From Daucus carota subsp. sativus (taxonomy: Eukaryota > Streptophyta > Magnoliopsida > Apiales > Apiaceae), in contig NC_030389.2 in NCBI RefSeq assembly GCF_001625215.2, positions 41,405,454-41,469,453 of the forward strand: a stretch of DNA of 64,000 bases, given 5' to 3'. The first letter of the stretch is position 1. Each line of letters begins with the position of its first letter. The translations under genes were made by a program, and so were the position numbers. The notes under the pieces were generated by a model. It was not told the DNA's origin and did no database searches. It saw only the letters and a program-made list of their open reading frames with translations. Shown piece after piece: positions 23,144-34,632 of this stretch.

Positions 23144-24013
23144 TCAAACCGCACAACCCAATCCTCTGGCTTCTGACCCTTTCATGATTCTTAGTCTCTT
23201 GCAGGACGACATAAACATGCTGAAGAAATGAGAAAAAGATAGATGTAAGCATAAGAATTATTAATCAAACTTAAACCACTAACAAAACACACAGGAACAA
23301 GAAGGAGGACTTACTCCCATGGAACATCACCAACTAACATCCAGTCACCATCTTTGTCTTCATAGGTAGGTGCATGTTCCGATCCTTTGTAACCTTCCCT
23401 CTCAGAGTATACACCTAAAACCAGATCATACCACGAGACATTTAGAAACATATCATATAATCTTATTAGCATGAAGATATGTACATAAATGGTTAGAAAT
23501 AAGTTTATATTATTAATACCTATGGAGAGTTTGAACATGTTCTCTAAAGCCTGTAGGAGATCTTTGTAGCCAGTATAAACCTTCAAATCGATCTTTCTTA
23601 GGTAAGGTGCTCCGTCCATGCTTACTTTGACATAATTTCCATACTCTGCCTCAGCCTTCTTCGGTGCAAAGTTATTCTTCCTGTAGGATCTTATTGGTGG
23701 CCACCCAATCACTTGTGCCCTGTAAATTGTAATTATACATACTCATTAGTTTTCTATATTTCAGACAGAATTTCGTGATAAAACTATTTACAGCAGTGAC
23801 TTACTTGGCAGCAGGTGCAGCTTCATGGTCACGATGTTTGGTATCAGCTTTAGCCTCTGATCCATCATCTTCAGCAGACTTAGGTGCTGCTCGCTTGTTT
23901 TTGTTGAAGCTAGAGATTATTTCTTTCTCAATCTTGTCCCTCCCTGGCAAACCCAACCTAAGTTCAGTAGCCTCAAGATTGAGACCTTTCTCCTCAACTC
24001 CAATGCTTTCCAT
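23144..24013 (-). CDS. Aux/IAA auxin-response repressor, IAA1-4 clade
   Basis: A nuclear, short-lived repressor that binds ARF transcription factors and is degraded through SCF-TIR1/AFB when auxin is present. Four exons on the minus strand (24013-23805, 23719-23520, 23414-23315, 23219-23144) join to 194 residues. Domain I is TELRLGLPG (about 17-24), an LxLxL EAR motif that recruits TOPLESS. Domain II, the degron, reads [15 protein letters not shown] (71-85). The PB1 part begins [17 protein letters not shown] and has the acidic OPCA segment [17 protein letters not shown]. The protein ends [13 protein letters not shown], typical of the IAA1/2/3/4 group. The degron core is GWPPI preceded by Ile, against the usual VGWPPV; both changes are conservative. 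It stands divergently to the other Aux/IAA at 42423-44413. Confidence 0.96.
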
Positions 24014-27000
24014 TTGTAACAGCTCTTGACAAAAACCAAAGTAGAATCTAATCTTATTATACGGATACCGTATAGAAGAGAAGGTAGTGTAGTACAAGGT
24101 AAGAGAAACTTGTGTTGTTAAAAGAAAAGAAAGGGTGTTATAACAGGTAGATGGTAGTATATGACTATAGAGAAGGGAATATATATCTATGAAGTGACTT
24201 AGAATTGTTAGTGAAGGGCATGAATTTAGGACAAAGGTAAGCTAAGCTGTCGGTAGCATTAGCAGCATCTTTGAGGCAACTGCTCCTACATTTAGGGGAC
24301 AAGAGCTCGACAAGCTCAGCCGCCCATATGGAAGACATCAGGACTCGACTGTGATGGTCAAAACACATTTTTAAGGGTTTTAGATGAATCTCAAGGGTGT
24401 AAATTTAACAAAATAAAGTGAGATTTAGCATTTCTTGTGAGTTTACAGGGCCACTTTGTGCTGTTAGGTATGGGCAAAGAAATTACATGTGGGACTAGAA
24501 TTTTTGACAGGTTTGATTTTAAGCAAGTTCTTGGTAGCTACATTCTGTCCACAGAAAAAGAAAATAAGGAAGATAATAGAGCTAATAATACTACAATACA
24601 TGTGGTCTGTTGAGCATTTGTGTTTTATCTTCCTTTTAAAACCATTAATTTGGCGCAATATTCACACACTGTAATCTCTGAGGTGTTATCTGTTGGTTTA
24701 CTGTGTATTATGCATATCTCTATCTGTATGTGTGCTTTCAAATTTATCAAACGTTGTTATCGAGTAGCTTCGTCCAGATTCGGATTATTCTCCATGGAAT
24801 AATGCTAGCGATGGATGCTTATATTCCTCATTTACATATAACAAATATTTTGTTGAAGGATTCCCCCATTGTTATAGAAATACACATTATAGGCAGATAA
24901 CTTATTGCAGAATATATAAAAAGACCACTTGGTTCTACAATATACGAGTTTCCTCTTCAGTTTGTTTTTCGTGACTATATTTTGTATAAGATTCCATTTT
25001 GACGAAACATGTAACTACTGCAGGACGGAATTATGTCTTAACTTAATTTAACACTTTGTAAACGGTCTCGAACATGCATCATTTTATTTTCAAATGTTCA
25101 GATACTTTTTGTGTATTGCACATTGCATCGGGCTAATTTTTTGTGTTGAACTGTTGTTTGAATCATATTAAGATCAGGTTTAAGTTCATGAATCTGGTGG
25201 ATTGCCCTACTTTAGATACCTAATCACATGGTAAACAGGTAAGTCGTCTCTTCCTTGTTCTTGAAGTTTTCTACTCAGAGCAGCTGCAGAGTTCAATAAG
25301 TTTAATTAAAGACTTTTAATTCTTGAACTTGTCAATGTGCCTTATTCCTTGATTACAAAATGTACTGTGAGATGCATGAATGTTCAAAGGTTAAGTATGT
25401 ACTGTTATGAACTTATAATAGTGCAAACAATTGCTTAGTTTGACAGTATTTGTGTTTAAAGAGCAACTCTTTTTTACCAGTCCTTGTAGTTAAACCTATT
25501 TTTAACACCAAATGCTTTGCACATGAACATGACTATCTGTGCTGTTTATGAAACAAAGTAAAGCAACATAAAGTTAGATTTATGAAAAACAGTGAAGTTT
25601 GTCATATCTTGTTCCTTGGTCTCAAGACTTTTAACTATCTCTCAGACTCTCACCCATAGGATCCTAAATATTATGAGCATCAGGGTCCATCTGTGCCATG
25701 CGTGTGCTGGCATTCTCACCTTTCTACTCTTTCAGTAAAGAGTTTGCCCTGTAATGTCTGTATTTCCGGAATTATTGCCCACCGCGTTTTCTACTCACCA
25801 AACTCCAGCTCATAAATATATCGGGGTCAAGTAGGTACATAATTTATGTATCACGCAGGGCAAATAAATTTTATATACAGATATCAGAATGTGTTATTTT
25901 GTTTAATAAACATAATAATAAAGGAATAAATAAATTAGAAGTAATAACGAACACAATGTCACATCTGTCATCATCAAAACACACCCAGTTAGTTCGATTT
26001 ACCTACATGTGTTGGTTATGAAACTAATCGGCAGGTTCTTAGGAAAAAAATCATAGGCAGACCAGGGTGTCCTATAATATGCTTTTTTTTGAAGAAAACA
26101 CACCAACAACGTTATTTTCTTCATTCGTACACCACTTTTTTTCAACAATAATTCAATAACACTCTTAAACAACTCTTGGTCAATAATGCTGCAACATCCG
26201 TCAGTACTCAATACTTGGTTTCTCTATGGTTGAATCTGATTTTTTTTTGTTTGTAATACTTGTTTTTATTTCCTGTAACCTCTCTAATATATTTGATAGC
26301 AAGATGGAAACAAACGGAAAGATTCAAAGAGTCATTTTATATTTCATATTGATGGAGTTTCATAAAAAGAATGCTGTACATCTTACATTAAAGTAATTAA
26401 TAAGATGCCCTTTTGTGTCTGTTCCTGGTAGTACATTTCTGTATATATTAATACCCCCATACCTATCCTGATTAGATAAGAAAGGAATAAAAATATGAGA
26501 GAATCTATGGTATAGTTCTGATCGAGTCTTTCAAGTATGAGACATTGTAACTTGGAGCATATGTCAGGTTTTTCATATCTCATGTATGAAGGATGTACCG
26601 TGATAGCTAAATTTGTATTTTAGTTATATATACACGGCAACAAAAGGGACTAATTAGTATCTACCGCGACTAAAATTCATATAGTAATTAAATACACTAT
26701 ATATTAAGTTTTATTGACTAAATTCAGTGGCGGAACCAGGACTAGATTTTAGGGGGGGCTCGAATAGTGTTGCATGGTTCATGGGTCGTTTGGGTACGAG
26801 CTACATGATACGGTACATGAAACGCTAGTTTTTGTGAATCGGGTACGATGACCCTGTCAAATTTAAGCCGGACATAGTCAGTAATTTATGTTGATTTTAA
26901 ATTTGATTGATGATATTCAGTTTATCGAATTTAAGCTTGTTTTCTTGAATGAATTATTCTAATACATGAATTATTATCATGGACATCTGAAACTAGCTGC

Positions 27001-27368
27001 ATGTTTATCAAAACTGATAGAACTCTGAAATGTTTGCAACAAAAGTCTACGTTGATTCCTTCAGTTCTTATTTCTTACTGGAAATGTGAAAGCGAAAAGA
27101 GATGATTATGCGAAAAATATCTGTTCTGACATATTAACCTACGTACAAAGCTTAGCCAACCGTTCGAGAAATATCTGTTCAACACACAGGATAGGAACCT
27201 TGTAAAAAAGCTTAGCCAACCGTTCGAGAAAAGGGGACCATGGTACAGCACTATCAGTCTAGCAGAACTAGTTTTACCAATTGAAAACTTGAAAATTATG
27301 ACACTGTTGACTGTCCTGATGAGTTACACATTACAAGTAACAAGAGTATACCAGTATTTGACATCTAT

Positions 27369-27552
27369 GGCTGATCTGTGTGGATCAAGTCAAGATTAAT
27401 CAAACCGCAGAGCATGATTGTTTTAGATGGACCGGTTCTCAACATGGTATCAGAGCTCAGGTTTAGCGGAGGTCTCAAAGTTCGACTCTCTAAGGCTGAT
27501 CTGTTTGGATCAATTTGAGATAGTCAAGATTAATCAAACAGCAAAGCATGAT
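27369..27552 (+). mobile_element. Relic with tRNA-Met primer site between short repeats
   Basis: Two diverged copies of a roughly 55-60-bp sequence (GGCTGATCTGTxTGGATCAA, then TCAAGATTAATCAAAC and GCAxAGCATGAT) lie at about 27369-27421 and 27493-27552. Between them, at 27445, is TGGTATCAGAGCT, the usual primer-binding site complementary to initiator tRNA-Met. This is the layout of a decayed small LTR element (TRIM-like), but the ends are not sharp. Confidence 0.45.
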
Positions 27553-28140
27553 AGGTACAAGAAACGAAAACATTCAAAGTAGGAGAAATGTTGCAGTCGA
27601 TGATCAAAGGCCGTGGGGACAATGAAAGGTTTGCGCATTAGTAGATATGTTCTGTGCGAACAAATCTTGTGGTGCTCGAGCTGCAGCTCGTGCTGCAGTA
27701 AAATTACTGCAGATTCGGATGATGGACTTGACAGGACTCAATAAATGGAATTTGTATGTAGCCAGCAAGAGGATCCGCGATTTTTTGTGAGTGAGGATGT
27801 TGAAGTTGTGGATCACAGTGTTTAGGTTAAAATCTAATGTCTGTATCATGAATCTCAGCATACTTTTCTCTGGACAATTTTCATCCTACGTTAGAGTATC
27901 GTTTAGTCATTTTCCAAGGGTGGATAGAAGATCATTATCCAGTTAGGTTTTCATTTATCAGTACTATTGTCTTTTCATGGTAGTGGCAATGTGGTATGTG
28001 GTAGTGACTCGCGACAACTTCAAGTGTAATAAGCTCCAAACTTCTCCAAGAAAAACGGATAAATTCCACGGAGAGAATATTGTCAAAATTAGTTAAATTT
28101 GCCAGAATCCCGTTGAAATTGAAACGAGTCGAATATCCGT

Positions 28141-28310
28141 CACTACAACAATTCTGGGCATTTACGATAGATTTTTTCCGCCTTTTCAATCGTAATTAAT
28201 ACTATTTGCGACGGAAGTTTTCTGTGGTTTTTGCTGGCGTCTTTATAAATTTTAAAAATGGTCGGTAATTTACCTTGTGTCGCAAGTTTTCACTTTCATC
28301 GTAAATGTGT
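28141..28310. mobile_element. Truncated CACTA-type element end
   Basis: Begins CACTACAACAATTCTGGGCA and continues with TTTACGATAG, TTTTTTCCGCC and GCGACGGAAG, matching the left end and subterminal words of the intact element at 28808-29508. No matching right end is present. The right limit given is approximate. Confidence 0.55.
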
Positions 28311-28807
28311 CGGGATAGAATTTCGATCCATGCACGTAGGGCTAGCAATTGAAGCCTCACATGCGAGGGAAAATGGATAATTATAAGTTGGTAGTAGCAG
28401 ACAAATATGTTCCAGTCTCTGGCACAATGAGTCGTACAGGATTGATGATGTGAAAGAGAAATGAAGGGAATTATCGATTATAGATGGACCAGAAATGGTG
28501 GGGAGCTGATCAGCTTTTTGTGCAATTAAATCCGTGGGCACTGTGTTGTGAAACATCATGTACTCATCTGGACCTCATTCGGAGTAACACATATATCTAG
28601 CTGCCCATTTTGGACCACCGAATGTTTATTTTTACACACGGATACGCATAAAACTACAAGAAAACCAAATTCCGAGCACAAAAAATTAGGGTCCACCTCT
28701 TTAACAACAGTTTTAGATAATTTTCAAATGCATCCTCCAGGTTTTTGTCCGTTTACATAGTTCTATATATTTGAAATTGCTCACCTCTTTGACCATATTT
28801 CATCATC

Positions 28808-29508
28808 CACTACACCAATTCTGACCAATTACGACGGATATCTTACGACAGAAAAGGCGGAGCGCCAAATTTATGACGGAACACCACCATTCGTCGTATG
28901 TTCTCGTCAATACTTACGACGTACCAACCTTCCGTCGTATGATTCGCTAGAATTCAGGTGCGACCTAATAAAATATAATAAATCTTTTCCCGCGAAAAAA
29001 ACCGTCGTAAGTTAACATACCTACCTCATTAAAGATAAAAAATAAATAAAAATAAAATGGTTTTCAGTTCCGTCGTGATTATGCCGTCGTAAGTTAACAT
29101 ATCTACCTAATTAAAGACAAAAAATAAATGAAAATAAAATGGTTTTCGTCGTAATTTAATCGTTGTAAGTTAACATATCTACCTAATTAAAGAGAAAAAA
29201 TAAATGAAAATAATATGGATTTCGTTTCCGTCGTAAGTTAATGTAATTATATAATTATATCTGTTTTAGAAACGGAAAATAAATGAGAATTATAAGTTTT
29301 AATTTTCCGTCGTAATTTAACCGTCGTAAGTTAAAATATCTAACTAATTAAAGACAAAATACGGCGGTTTTTTCCGTCATATGTTGCAATTGATAAATTG
29401 AGTAGTGGGGTCATATGTTGCGGTTGATAGCTTTCCGTCGTAAATGGTACTAATTACGACGGAAAAGGCGGAAAAAATCCGTCATAAATGGCCAAAATTG
29501 GTGTAGTG
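28808..29508. mobile_element. Non-autonomous CACTA (En/Spm-type) element
   Basis: A 701-bp element that starts CACTACACCAATTCTGACCA and ends TGGCCAAAATTGGTGTAGTG, with the diagnostic CACTA termini. A 3-bp duplication ATC flanks it (28805-28807 and 29509-29511). The interior has several tandem copies of a roughly 65-75-bp unit with CCGTCGTAAGTTAACAT and TAATTAAAGA words, and CGACGG subterminal repeats. It encodes nothing and would need a transposase supplied elsewhere. Confidence 0.85.
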
Positions 29509-30257
29509 ATCACTGTTAAAATTATTGTTGCAGGGGTAAAACAACACTTTTGTATGGAAAGAATCAATAGAAGGAAGTCTACAAATTACTATTTTACTCC
29601 TGCAACCGTTAGTTTTAACAGTCAACTTGATGGAAAATAGTTAAAAGAATGCATATCGAAACGCTTTTTAAACATTATGATGCGTATTAACAAGAAATTT
29701 TGTTTGAGACCGAATCGAAAAGGCGCTTAAACTTATGGGGTGCAAAGTGTAAATTACTCCTATATTTATGATTAAAATACAGAAATAGCTTCTTAGTTAC
29801 GTAATTGCTGGACAATTATTCTCTTTTAGTACTCGTTGAAGTTGTAATGAGCAAATCCGACTCATCTACAGTGATGTATAAAAGTATGAACACATTCATC
29901 AACAAAACATAGTGCATGTAGGTGGCGCAACTGGAGATGGATTAAGGTTGAAGCCTCAATGCAAGTATGCTTGTGATCAAATGTGTGTTTTTATAAATTT
30001 ATGATTCCTAATTTCCCATCTCATCCTTCATAATTAACACAATATTTTTTCTCAGCTCCGGCTAATCTTGCATGACCATTGAAATTAATCTTGATCTAAG
30101 ATATTTCAGCCCTGGCTTTCTGTTCTAGCTACATGTGTACGTGAGTGCCTCTGTGCCACTGGCTTCTTCCAAGCGATGGGGACCAGCATAAGCAACTGAT
30201 TGATTCTTGATTTTGATCAACGTGCCCTACATTCTTTAAGCACACCACATTTGAACT

Positions 30258-30686
30258 TGCTTCTCTAGCTAGGTTTAGTAGTTCAATCAAATTAATTTAA
30301 AGCTGATTGCGTCTTCGTTAGCATTAATCCCTAACTTTGTAATCTTACTACACGGCTAGCTCTCTTCGATTGACGACAAGAAACTGCAATTATTTGACTG
30401 AATAGTTGAAATCGAAAAGATTCAGAATAAAATATCTCATACGGATTTTCTAATATGTGTCTCGGGGACGCACACACGAACAATTACTTTTTGATCGGGT
30501 TACAAATTTTTATTGACTCTAATTCTATTAATAATGACGATCTCATAAAAAAATTATCACAGTTTCTGAAACTTTCATATACCCCTGTGTTATGTGATAT
30601 GTGGAGCATGAATAATTAATAGAATCCCTAGCTAGCTAGCTAGCTACTTGGCCATGCATGGAAACCTTGATATCATGAGGTCCTCC
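30258..30686. repeat. 429-bp direct repeat, left copy
   Basis: The sequence from TGCTTCTCTAGCTAGG to CATGAGGTCCTCC is repeated at 33061-33489 with no length change and only two differences that I found by reading, both C here and T in the right copy. The two copies flank a retrotransposon fragment. The repeat is not an LTR: it lacks a CA end and no primer-binding site follows. Confidence 0.95.
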
Positions 30687-33060
30687 TGTTGGGCCAAGCC
30701 CAGTGTAAAGCCCATAATCCACACCAAAAAGCCCGTTATAACATAAGCCCAGGAGAGACACTATAAAAGGAAAGGAACTATCCCTAGAGAAGAGGTTGGC
30801 AATTTGAGACTAAAGAACCTGGGGAGAAATAGACCCCGACATTTGGCGCTAGAAGGAGGTCTCATTCAGCCAACAGATCGGAAACAATGATAATCGGAGA
30901 AGAGGAAGGTGGCGAGAACGGCGGCGGAGATGGCAACAGTATCCCCGTCACCCGCGTATTCTACACCATAAGAAATTCGAGCAGAAGGCCCCCTGCATCT
31001 CGACAACTGTTTCTAAGTGAGACGTCGGATAGTTCAGGGGACAAGCCAGCTAGTTCAGATCCGACGAGAAGGAAAAAACCCCGCCGGAAGGAGCACCGCA
31101 CCTTGGTTGAAACACCGCAAGGCAAGAGGGTTTTGTCTAGCGATGCTCGCCTCCATTTGGAGAGGTTGAAAAGGCTAAGACAGCCGTTAGGCACCGTTGA
31201 GGAGGAAGTTAACGCAGAACTGCAAGCGGAGGTGGAAGCCCTAGACAAGCGGCGCCAACTCCTGGAGCTGAAAGTGCAGCAAAGGGAAGAGATCATGCGG
31301 CTACAAGAGAAGCTTGGAGTATCTGAACATCAAGGGGTATCAGCTCCGGAATACCAAACGGTGTCACGGGGTCGGACTTCGGTTCGCGACCCAACGTGGC
31401 GCCCATCGGTCGATAGTGCTTGTTCAGCCAGAAGCGAATCGGCGACATCAGTGGCTTCCAGGCAGTACCGGAAGAAACAGTCCAGTGTGGCGGAGTACGG
31501 AGCTGAAACATGCTGGAGCGAAGGGGGTAGCAAAGTCGCCATCCCGGAGCTCTCCAGGATACAGGACGATTTGGCTGTGTGCAAGGATTATGTGCGTAAT
31601 CAGGCCGGCGGGTTTGACACTCTCAATGATAGCCCTCTAACTGAGGACATAGAAAATGCGCCGGGCGACCGCAACTTGAAGTTTCCGCCGATGGACCATT
31701 TTGATGGGACCACCGACCCAGCAGACTTCTTGAATACGTTTGATGGAAGAATGAGCCTCCAAGGTCACACGGACGCAACGAGATGTCGCTTCTTTTGCAC
31801 ATGCTTGAAAGGCAACGCACTCAGCTGGTTTCAGAATCTACCTCCACGCTCTATCAATTCTTGGGCGATGCTGAAAATTAAGTTTCGAACTCGATTCTCC
31901 AGCAACAAACGGGGAGGCAAGATAACGGCTTCGCTAATGACAGTGCGCCAAAGGTCGTCCGAATCATTGCGAGACTTCCTGGCAAGATTCCGCGTAGAGA
32001 TGGCAGACATACCAAATCTCATAGACGAGCTGGCAGTCAACTACCTGGCCGCAGGGGTGGATAAGCGCCGCCACGGCCCGCTGTTGGAGGAGTTCTTCGA
32101 AAAGAACCCCCGAACCCTACAGGCCGCCATGCAGATATTTGAGCGTAGGCTGACCTTACAGGAGGCTGTGGGGAGCATTCAGACAACCTCAACTCCACCT
32201 CGTCGGTCATCAGGTCGGTATCAGGAAAGGTTGTCGCCACGAGGCTCTCGCTGGGAGTCAAAGCGGGCGGACACTAGACCGTCGAACCGTGACGACAAGG
32301 CAGAGCCTAGCAGAACACGAACTCCGAGGCGTGATCGCCAAAGTGCTTCTCCGGCGAAGCAAAGATCTGGACAGCAGTGGCCACCACGTCCACCCAGAGA
32401 AGAAAGAGAATTCACCAAGCTGACCACGGATGTTAACTTCATATTGGCAATCCTCAAGACAGATCCAAATTATCGACCGCCCAGGCCGATGAACCCTAAC
32501 AGGGCTCCTAGTACCCGCTATTGCGAGTATCATGAGGATACGGGGCATACCACAGATAGATGTTTTCAGTTGAAAAACCTCATAGAAGACAAGGTCAAAA
32601 GCGGGGAGCTGGCTCATTTTGCCGTCAAAGAAGAACAGTACCGAGCCCACACTCCTCCCCGAGATCGGGTGATAGATGTTATCTCAGGAGGGTTTCAGCC
32701 ATTTCCTACTCCCGGTAGCCAGCCGCGGGGACAGCAGAACGAAGTATTTCGTATTGACTCCAAAAGGCCAAAGAAAAATCCTTCCCCGGTAATCTCCTTT
32801 TCTGATAATGACTATGCTCCAAATGCGACAGAATCGCACCGAGATGCCCTGGTCATTACGACCAAGATCGGAGTCAATACTGTCAAAAAGATACTGGTGG
32901 ACGACGGAAGTTCCGCGGACATCCTTTACCAAGGAGCCTTGTCCAGGATGGATATAGGCGAAAGAAAAGTTTGCGACCAAAATTTGACGCCACTTTACGG
33001 ATTCACTGGAAATGAGGTCAGGATCGTGGGCACAATCGATCTCCCGGTATTGTTCGGGTA
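30687..33060 (+). mobile_element. Truncated Ty3/gypsy retrotransposon fragment
   Basis: A 2,374-bp insert between the two 429-bp repeats. Its left edge TGTTGGGCCAAGCCCAG looks like the start of an LTR. A TATA-like CTATAAAAGG near 30762 and an apparent LTR end at CCCCGACA (about 30841) follow, then TTTGGCGCTAGAAGGAGG as a possible primer-binding site. A gag-protease frame begins at 30887. The insert stops inside the protease region and has no reverse transcriptase, integrase or 3' LTR. It is visibly more GC-rich than the host sequence around it. Confidence 0.75.
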
Positions 33061-33103
33061 TGCTTCTCTAGCTAGGTTTAGTAGTTCAATCAAATTAATT
33101 TAA
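30887..33103 (+). pseudogene. gypsy gag-protease ORF, truncated in protease
   Basis: An open frame of 738 codons. Residues of the first third are charged and coiled-coil-like. The middle has the retrotransposon gag fold signature: PPMDHFDGTTDPADFLNTF, CLKGNALSWFQNLPPRSI, FRTRFSSNKRGGK and SLRDFLARFRVEM. A single knuckle-like YCEYHEDTGHTTDRCFQLKNLI follows a long Arg/Ser-rich linker. The frame then enters an aspartic-protease-like region with LVDDGSSADILY and ends at the junction at 33060. The last 14 codons are read from the host repeat. Gag packages retrotransposon RNA into virus-like particles. This copy cannot move by itself because the rest of pol is absent. Confidence 0.85.
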
Positions 33104-33489
33104 AGCTGATTGCGTCTTCGTTAGCATTAATCCCTAACTTTGTAATCTTACTACACGGCTAGCTCTCTTCGATTGACGACAAGAAACTGCAATTATTTGA
33201 CTGAATAGTTGAAATCGAAAAGATTTAGAATAAAATATCTCATACGGATTTTCTAATATGTGTCTCGGGGACGCACACACGAACAATTACTTTTTGATCG
33301 GGTTACAAATTTTTATTGACTCTAATTCTATTAATAATGATGATCTCATAAAAAAATTATCACAGTTTCTGAAACTTTCATATACCCCTGTGTTATGTGA
33401 TATGTGGAGCATGAATAATTAATAGAATCCCTAGCTAGCTAGCTAGCTACTTGGCCATGCATGGAAACCTTGATATCATGAGGTCCTCC
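33061..33489. repeat. 429-bp direct repeat, right copy
   Basis: Right partner of 30258-30686 at a constant offset of 2,803 bases. Host sequence resumes directly after it with ATAACAGGACC. The near identity of the copies indicates a recent duplication or a very recent insertion. Confidence 0.95.
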
Positions 33490-34253
33490 ATAACAGGACC
33501 ACTGGAAATGAATGGCCATGCATCTTCTGGCAACTCACACATGAAAGGAGTACTACAGGCTAGCTACAACTTCTCAGCTGCTCTCATAATTTAATGCAAC
33601 AATGCATGGTATGGTATATATGTGTTTATTCTTCTTAAAAATAAGCATATCTATATATAACTCATAATCTACTCTGGTATGTTTGAGCTGGAAAGACGTA
33701 GATGTATGGAACAAGAAATCAAGTTACATGAAAAGAGCAGCTACCAAGAGCTAAAGAGAAGTAAAGGCATATCTTGTCTCTTATATATTCTCGCTGTCTG
33801 TGCATTATCATCAATAATGGTGATGGAATTAAGCACCGAACCGGAGTTATTTGTAGCTATATATATTGACGTACCCTAAGGTGAGTCATGAAAAGCTGCA
33901 TGCGACTGGAGAATTAATGAGTATCCGTAACCTGCAGATTCCAATTCTTTCACTCAAATAATTCAATTATTAGGTCTGGACACGCCTTTGTACATCTCAC
34001 ATAATTGTACTGTCATCCGTCCACTCATCAACCGGGGCTGAAATGTTTTCGGATTTGAAATTGAAAAATATTATTAGTTGTATTATAAATTATAAATTAT
34101 ACAGTAACAGTAAGTCAGGATTTAAAACTGTTTTTGATTTTAAGCTGATAATTATATATTTGTTTAATGAGTCAGAAACTATCTTAAAGTCATGTAAGTC
34201 AAAAACTGACTTTAAATCGAAGGTTAATTTGAGTTACTTTTGATAGTGACTTA

Positions 34254-34632
34254 GAACATCTTCAATGGGAGATGCCAAGAGGGGTGTCAATGCCATGGCA
34301 TGACATGGATCGGCATTCTAGTTGGCACCCTAATTGGAGATGTTGGAGTGCTATTGGGGTGCCAAGTGAGTTGGCTTTTGGGTGCCAAAAGTTGGCAACC
34401 CATAAAGTAGGGTGCCAATTTCATTTGTGGTCTTAATAATACATATAATATTATTTCTCTATTAATAAAGTTGGCATTTTGGAGTGCCAACTCCATATAT
34501 CCAACCATTGGAGTGTATTTTGAAACAAGGGTGCTAAAAATGATTTGGAAGAGTTTGAATAAAAAATATAATATTTTGAGTGATGTGTCAAAATTGGCAC
34601 CCCTTGAAGAGTGCCAACCTTTGGAGATGCTC
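34254..34632. mobile_element. PIF/Harbinger (Tourist-like) MITE
   Basis: The 379-bp element starts GAACATCTTCAATGGGAGATG and its right end reverse-complements to GAGCATCTCCAAAGG. It is flanked by TTA on both sides (34251-34253 and 34633-34635), the usual Harbinger target duplication. Inside, GGTGCCAA / TTGGCACC words alternate in both orientations, giving strong folding potential. Confidence 0.75.

Larger units (their letters stand above)
24014..30257. other. Transposon-rich spacer left of the gypsy fragment
   Basis: The first few hundred bases should be the promoter of the minus-strand Aux/IAA gene. Beyond that I see no host gene. Recognisable items are a possible hAT end near 26726 (CAGTGGCGGAACCAGGAC), a 24-bp direct repeat at 27149-27172 and 27209-27232, a terminal-repeat relic at 27369-27552, and CACTA-type sequences at 28141-28310 and 28808-29508. 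Confidence 0.5.

Noticed and set aside
27935..28189. Minus-strand ORF with leucine-rich-repeat flavour
   Set aside because: A few Leu/Asn spacings look LRR-like, but no repeat consensus is sustained and it runs into a CACTA end. Not supportable.
30258..33489. The 429-bp repeats as LTRs of the gypsy element
   Set aside because: They begin TG but end CC, no primer-binding site follows the left copy, and a better LTR start (TGTTGGGCC) with TATA box lies right after it.
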